Assembly (NCBI GenBank): GCA_022790905.1
Contig: JAAVYC010000035.1
Coordinates: 1-6,747, forward strand
Origin: Lachnospiraceae bacterium
Lineage (GTDB): Bacteria > Bacillota > Clostridia > Lachnospirales > Lachnospiraceae
Length of the DNA: 6,747 nucleotides
Direction: 5' to 3'
Shown here: piece after piece, positions 4,495-6,747 of the stretch
Position numbering within the stretch: the first letter of the stretch is position 1
Layout: every line of letters begins with the position of its first letter
Made by a program: the position numbers and the translations under genes
The notes under the pieces: generated by a model
Database searches by the model: none
Told to the model about the DNA's origin: nothing
The model's input: the letters and a program-made list of their open reading frames with translations, nothing else

Positions 4495-6747
4495 ATGAGT
4501 GGGGAAACAATGATGTTACGCAATAATAATCAACAAATGATAAAAGTTCTTTCCAAAGAATATATGAAAGCGAATAAGCTGAGAAATGTGATCGCCATTT
4601 TGGCAATCATTTTGACTACTATCATGTTTGCTGCTGTGGTGACCATCTATCAGGGATCGGAAATATCTATCCATGAGCAAATGTTATATCAAAGCGGCAA
4701 TCGTTTTATGATCGCAATTCAAAATATAGAGAAAGAAAAGAGTAAAGATATTAAGAAAAATGTTCTGTTCTCAGAAATTTATGAGGTGGTCTATTTGGGA
4801 AAAGTGAGCAGTGAAAACACTTCTCCTTCGATATCACTTAAATATGCTGATGAAGGATATCTTCACGGGGCATATGTAGAATATATTGCCGGAAATTATC
4901 CAGAAAGAGAAAACGAGATTTGTGTTCCAAAAGGTTTTCTCACACAAGATAATAAATCTGTTTCGGTCGGAAGCGATATAAAGCTGAATTATTCTGTGAA
5001 TGGAAAAACCAGACAAAAAAATATGGTAGTTTCTGGAATCTATCAAGGCCATCCGAATGAGTCGGAATTAAATCTGTACGTTTCAAAAGATTTTTGCGAG
5101 AGAGAAATGGCTGGGTTACAATCTGTGAAAGGCGATGAAATACAGGCAGGTAGTATCAGCTTATATGGGAATTTTAAAGATACAGAAAATTTAAAAGATA
5201 AGCAGGAACAAGTCCTAAACGATGCGGGGGTTAACATAGATTCTTTACACAGAGAGGAAGGAACTGTAAATTCCGCTATCAATATTGCTTATCAGATGAA
5301 TACACAGCCCACCAAACAAGAAATAAGGATCTTTTTTCTTCTTATATTATTGATTTTATTTTCAGGATTCTTAATTATTTTTAATGTGTTTAAAATTTCC
5401 GTTATGAAAGATGTAAGAATATATGGACAGTTAAAGACAATCGGAGCCTCGCCCAAACAATTGAGAAAATTAGTAGAATATCAGGCGCTGCGAATGGCGC
5501 TTATTGGCATTCCGATAGGTACGTTATTGGGATGGGGACTGGGAAATATGGTCTTGCCATTGATGATGTCCATCACAACTTACCAGGACAGCTTGTTTGT
5601 TTTGCCAGATTTGAGATTTATTTTGGCGACTGTTCTATTTTCCTTCCTTACAGTTTGGATTAGCTGTAAGATACCGGCATTGATTGTTTCGAGGTTATCT
5701 CCGATACAATCTCTTAAATATCAGGGAAGGGAGAGAATAAGCAGTAAAAAAGTTAGGCGCGGAAAAGAATCGAAAGCAAGAATTCTAAACATGGCACTTA
5801 CGAACCTTGCTGAAAATAAAGGAAGAACAATTCTTGTGACGATCTCTATTGCATTGAGTATCGTTTTGTTTAATAGTGTATTGAATTTCACTTCGACCTT
5901 TCAAAAAGATACCTATGTACAGGGTCAGGCGGGGGCAGAGTTTAATGTCTACAATCCTACATTTACTGCTGGAGCCAGGCTTTTTTTTGACGATACCGAT
6001 TCATTGCCGGTGAAATTTATAGATCATATCACCCATATGGAAGGAATGAAAGACGGGGGATTTGTATATTTTCATGGAAAGCCTATGGACATTCCAGATA
6101 ATAGCGAACTTAGAAGTAATTACAATGGGATTGTGACAGCAAAAATTTTAGATATCAACGATCAGCCGTATACAAACGATGCGATACAGGAAGTCGGTCA
6201 GGCTTTGTATGGATTTGACGATTCTGTTTTAGAGCGAGTGACGATTGTAGAAGGAAATATTGATTACGAGAAGTTAAAAAGCGGTCAATATGTTATAGGA
6301 GCGATTATCTCCGATGAGAATGGGATGGACTATGCGGAGTCGATGTTATCGGTACATGTCGGGGATAAGATTTCTGCTGAGATTGAAGGAAAATCCCTGG
6401 AATATGAAGTGTTAGCCTGTGTTGCAGTGAACAGTAAACTGATCTCACCTGCGCAGCCCGGCGAAGCTACGTTTTTGATTCTTCCATCCGGTGAGTTTTT
6501 AGATTTATTTCCCGATAAGAAACCCGTTAGATTTTTATGCGATTCCAAATCGGGTATGTATCATCAGGTAGAGTCTTATTTAGATGCTCAGATTTCACAG
6601 GGACAACATATTATCTACGAATCCAGTCAATCCATTAACACAGAATTTGAGATTTTTACGGGTGTTTATAAAATAACCGGAAATATATTTGCAATTTTAT
6701 TTGGGATTTTAGGTGTATTGAATCTCTTAAATGTCATAATAACAAGC
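4495..6747 (+). CDS. FtsX/MacB-type ABC transporter permease, 3'-partial
   Basis: The frame is open from ATG 4495 to the right edge, 751 codons with no stop, so the gene is cut. It contains two FtsX-type halves. The first has TM1 (about 32-52), a large extracytoplasmic domain (55-275), and three TM segments (about 278-299, 331-357, 372-396), with the conserved GQLKTIGASPKQLR loop (311-324) and LSPIQSLKYQ (401-410). The second half starts with an amphipathic ARILNMALTNLAENKGR stretch (428-444), a TM (446-466), another large outer domain (470-720) and a TM beginning near 727. Two further TM segments and the C terminus, roughly 100 residues, should lie beyond the window. This predicts eight TM segments with two outer domains, unlike BceB (ten TM, one large domain). 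With the ATPase upstream it would form an envelope peptide/lipid exporter or extractor. The outer domains could also present ligand to the kinase; that is inference. Confidence 0.9.
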   Translation, partial: MSGETMMLRNNNQQMIKVLSKEYMKANKLRNVIAILAIILTTIMFAAVVTIYQGSEISIHEQMLYQSGNRFMIAIQNIEKEKSKDIKKNVLFSEIYEVVYLGKVSSENTSPSISLKYADEGYLHGAYVEYIAGNYPERENEICVPKGFLTQDNKSVSVGSDIKLNYSVNGKTRQKNMVVSGIYQGHPNESELNLYVSKDFCEREMAGLQSVKGDEIQAGSISLYGNFKDTENLKDKQEQVLNDAGVNIDSLHREEGTVNSAINIAYQMNTQPTKQEIRIFFLLILLILFSGFLIIFNVFKISVMKDVRIYGQLKTIGASPKQLRKLVEYQALRMALIGIPIGTLLGWGLGNMVLPLMMSITTYQDSLFVLPDLRFILATVLFSFLTVWISCKIPALIVSRLSPIQSLKYQGRERISSKKVRRGKESKARILNMALTNLAENKGRTILVTISIALSIVLFNSVLNFTSTFQKDTYVQGQAGAEFNVYNPTFTAGARLFFDDTDSLPVKFIDHITHMEGMKDGGFVYFHGKPMDIPDNSELRSNYNGIVTAKILDINDQPYTNDAIQEVGQALYGFDDSVLERVTIVEGNIDYEKLKSGQYVIGAIISDENGMDYAESMLSVHVGDKISAEIEGKSLEYEVLACVAVNSKLISPAQPGEATFLILPSGEFLDLFPDKKPVRFLCDSKSGMYHQVESYLDAQISQGQHIIYESSQSINTEFEIFTGVYKITGNIFAILFGILGVLNLLNVIITS

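Noticed and set aside
3819..6747. Assigning the transporter as a true BceAB or Vex system with a named substrate
   Set aside because: The permease has two FtsX halves with two outer domains rather than the BceB ten-TM plan, and Vex uses two permeases; only the general MacB/FtsX class is supported.
1..6747. CRISPR array, tRNA or rRNA
   Set aside because: No regularly spaced direct repeats, cloverleaf-like segments or rRNA signatures were found on either strand.

Overview
The window is AT-rich DNA whose codon choice and strong AAGGGGG/AGGAGG ribosome binding sites fit a low-GC Firmicute, most likely a gut-type Clostridia/Lachnospiraceae. That placement is an inference from composition and gene style, not from a marker gene. 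All supported genes are on the + strand.

Left part (1-1239). A gene of unknown function enters from the left edge, has no visible start signal, and ends at 629. Its C-terminal half weakly recalls a serine-recombinase catalytic core. A short open stretch in another frame (616-711) recalls the helical region of large serine recombinases. A good intrinsic terminator follows (704-731). The next ~500 bases hold no convincing gene. They contain a possible IS3-type terminal repeat, a long-range inverted repeat, a candidate extended -10 promoter, and several short unproven ORFs. This looks like accessory DNA with decayed mobile-element pieces.

Middle and right part (1240-6747). A two-TM orphan membrane protein (1240-2064) is followed, with no terminator between them, by an OmpR-family response regulator (2128-2805) and a histidine kinase with one TM segment and no extracytoplasmic sensor (2814-3731). 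A strong terminator-like dyad (3735-3785) separates this trio from an ABC ATPase (3819-4493). One base after the ATPase begins a large FtsX/MacB-type permease that runs off the right edge (4495-6747).

The logic is that of peptide-sensing and detoxification modules (Bce/Vex-like in the broad sense). The transporter exports or removes an envelope-active peptide or lipid-linked compound, and the two-component system probably controls the transporter. Because the kinase has almost nothing outside the membrane, the permease, the orphan membrane protein or a membrane cue may do the sensing. The substrate cannot be read from the sequence. The layout is a familiar one. The less usual points are the single-TM kinase, the orphan membrane protein upstream, the short ORF overlapping the regulator start, and the dyad between kinase and transporter.
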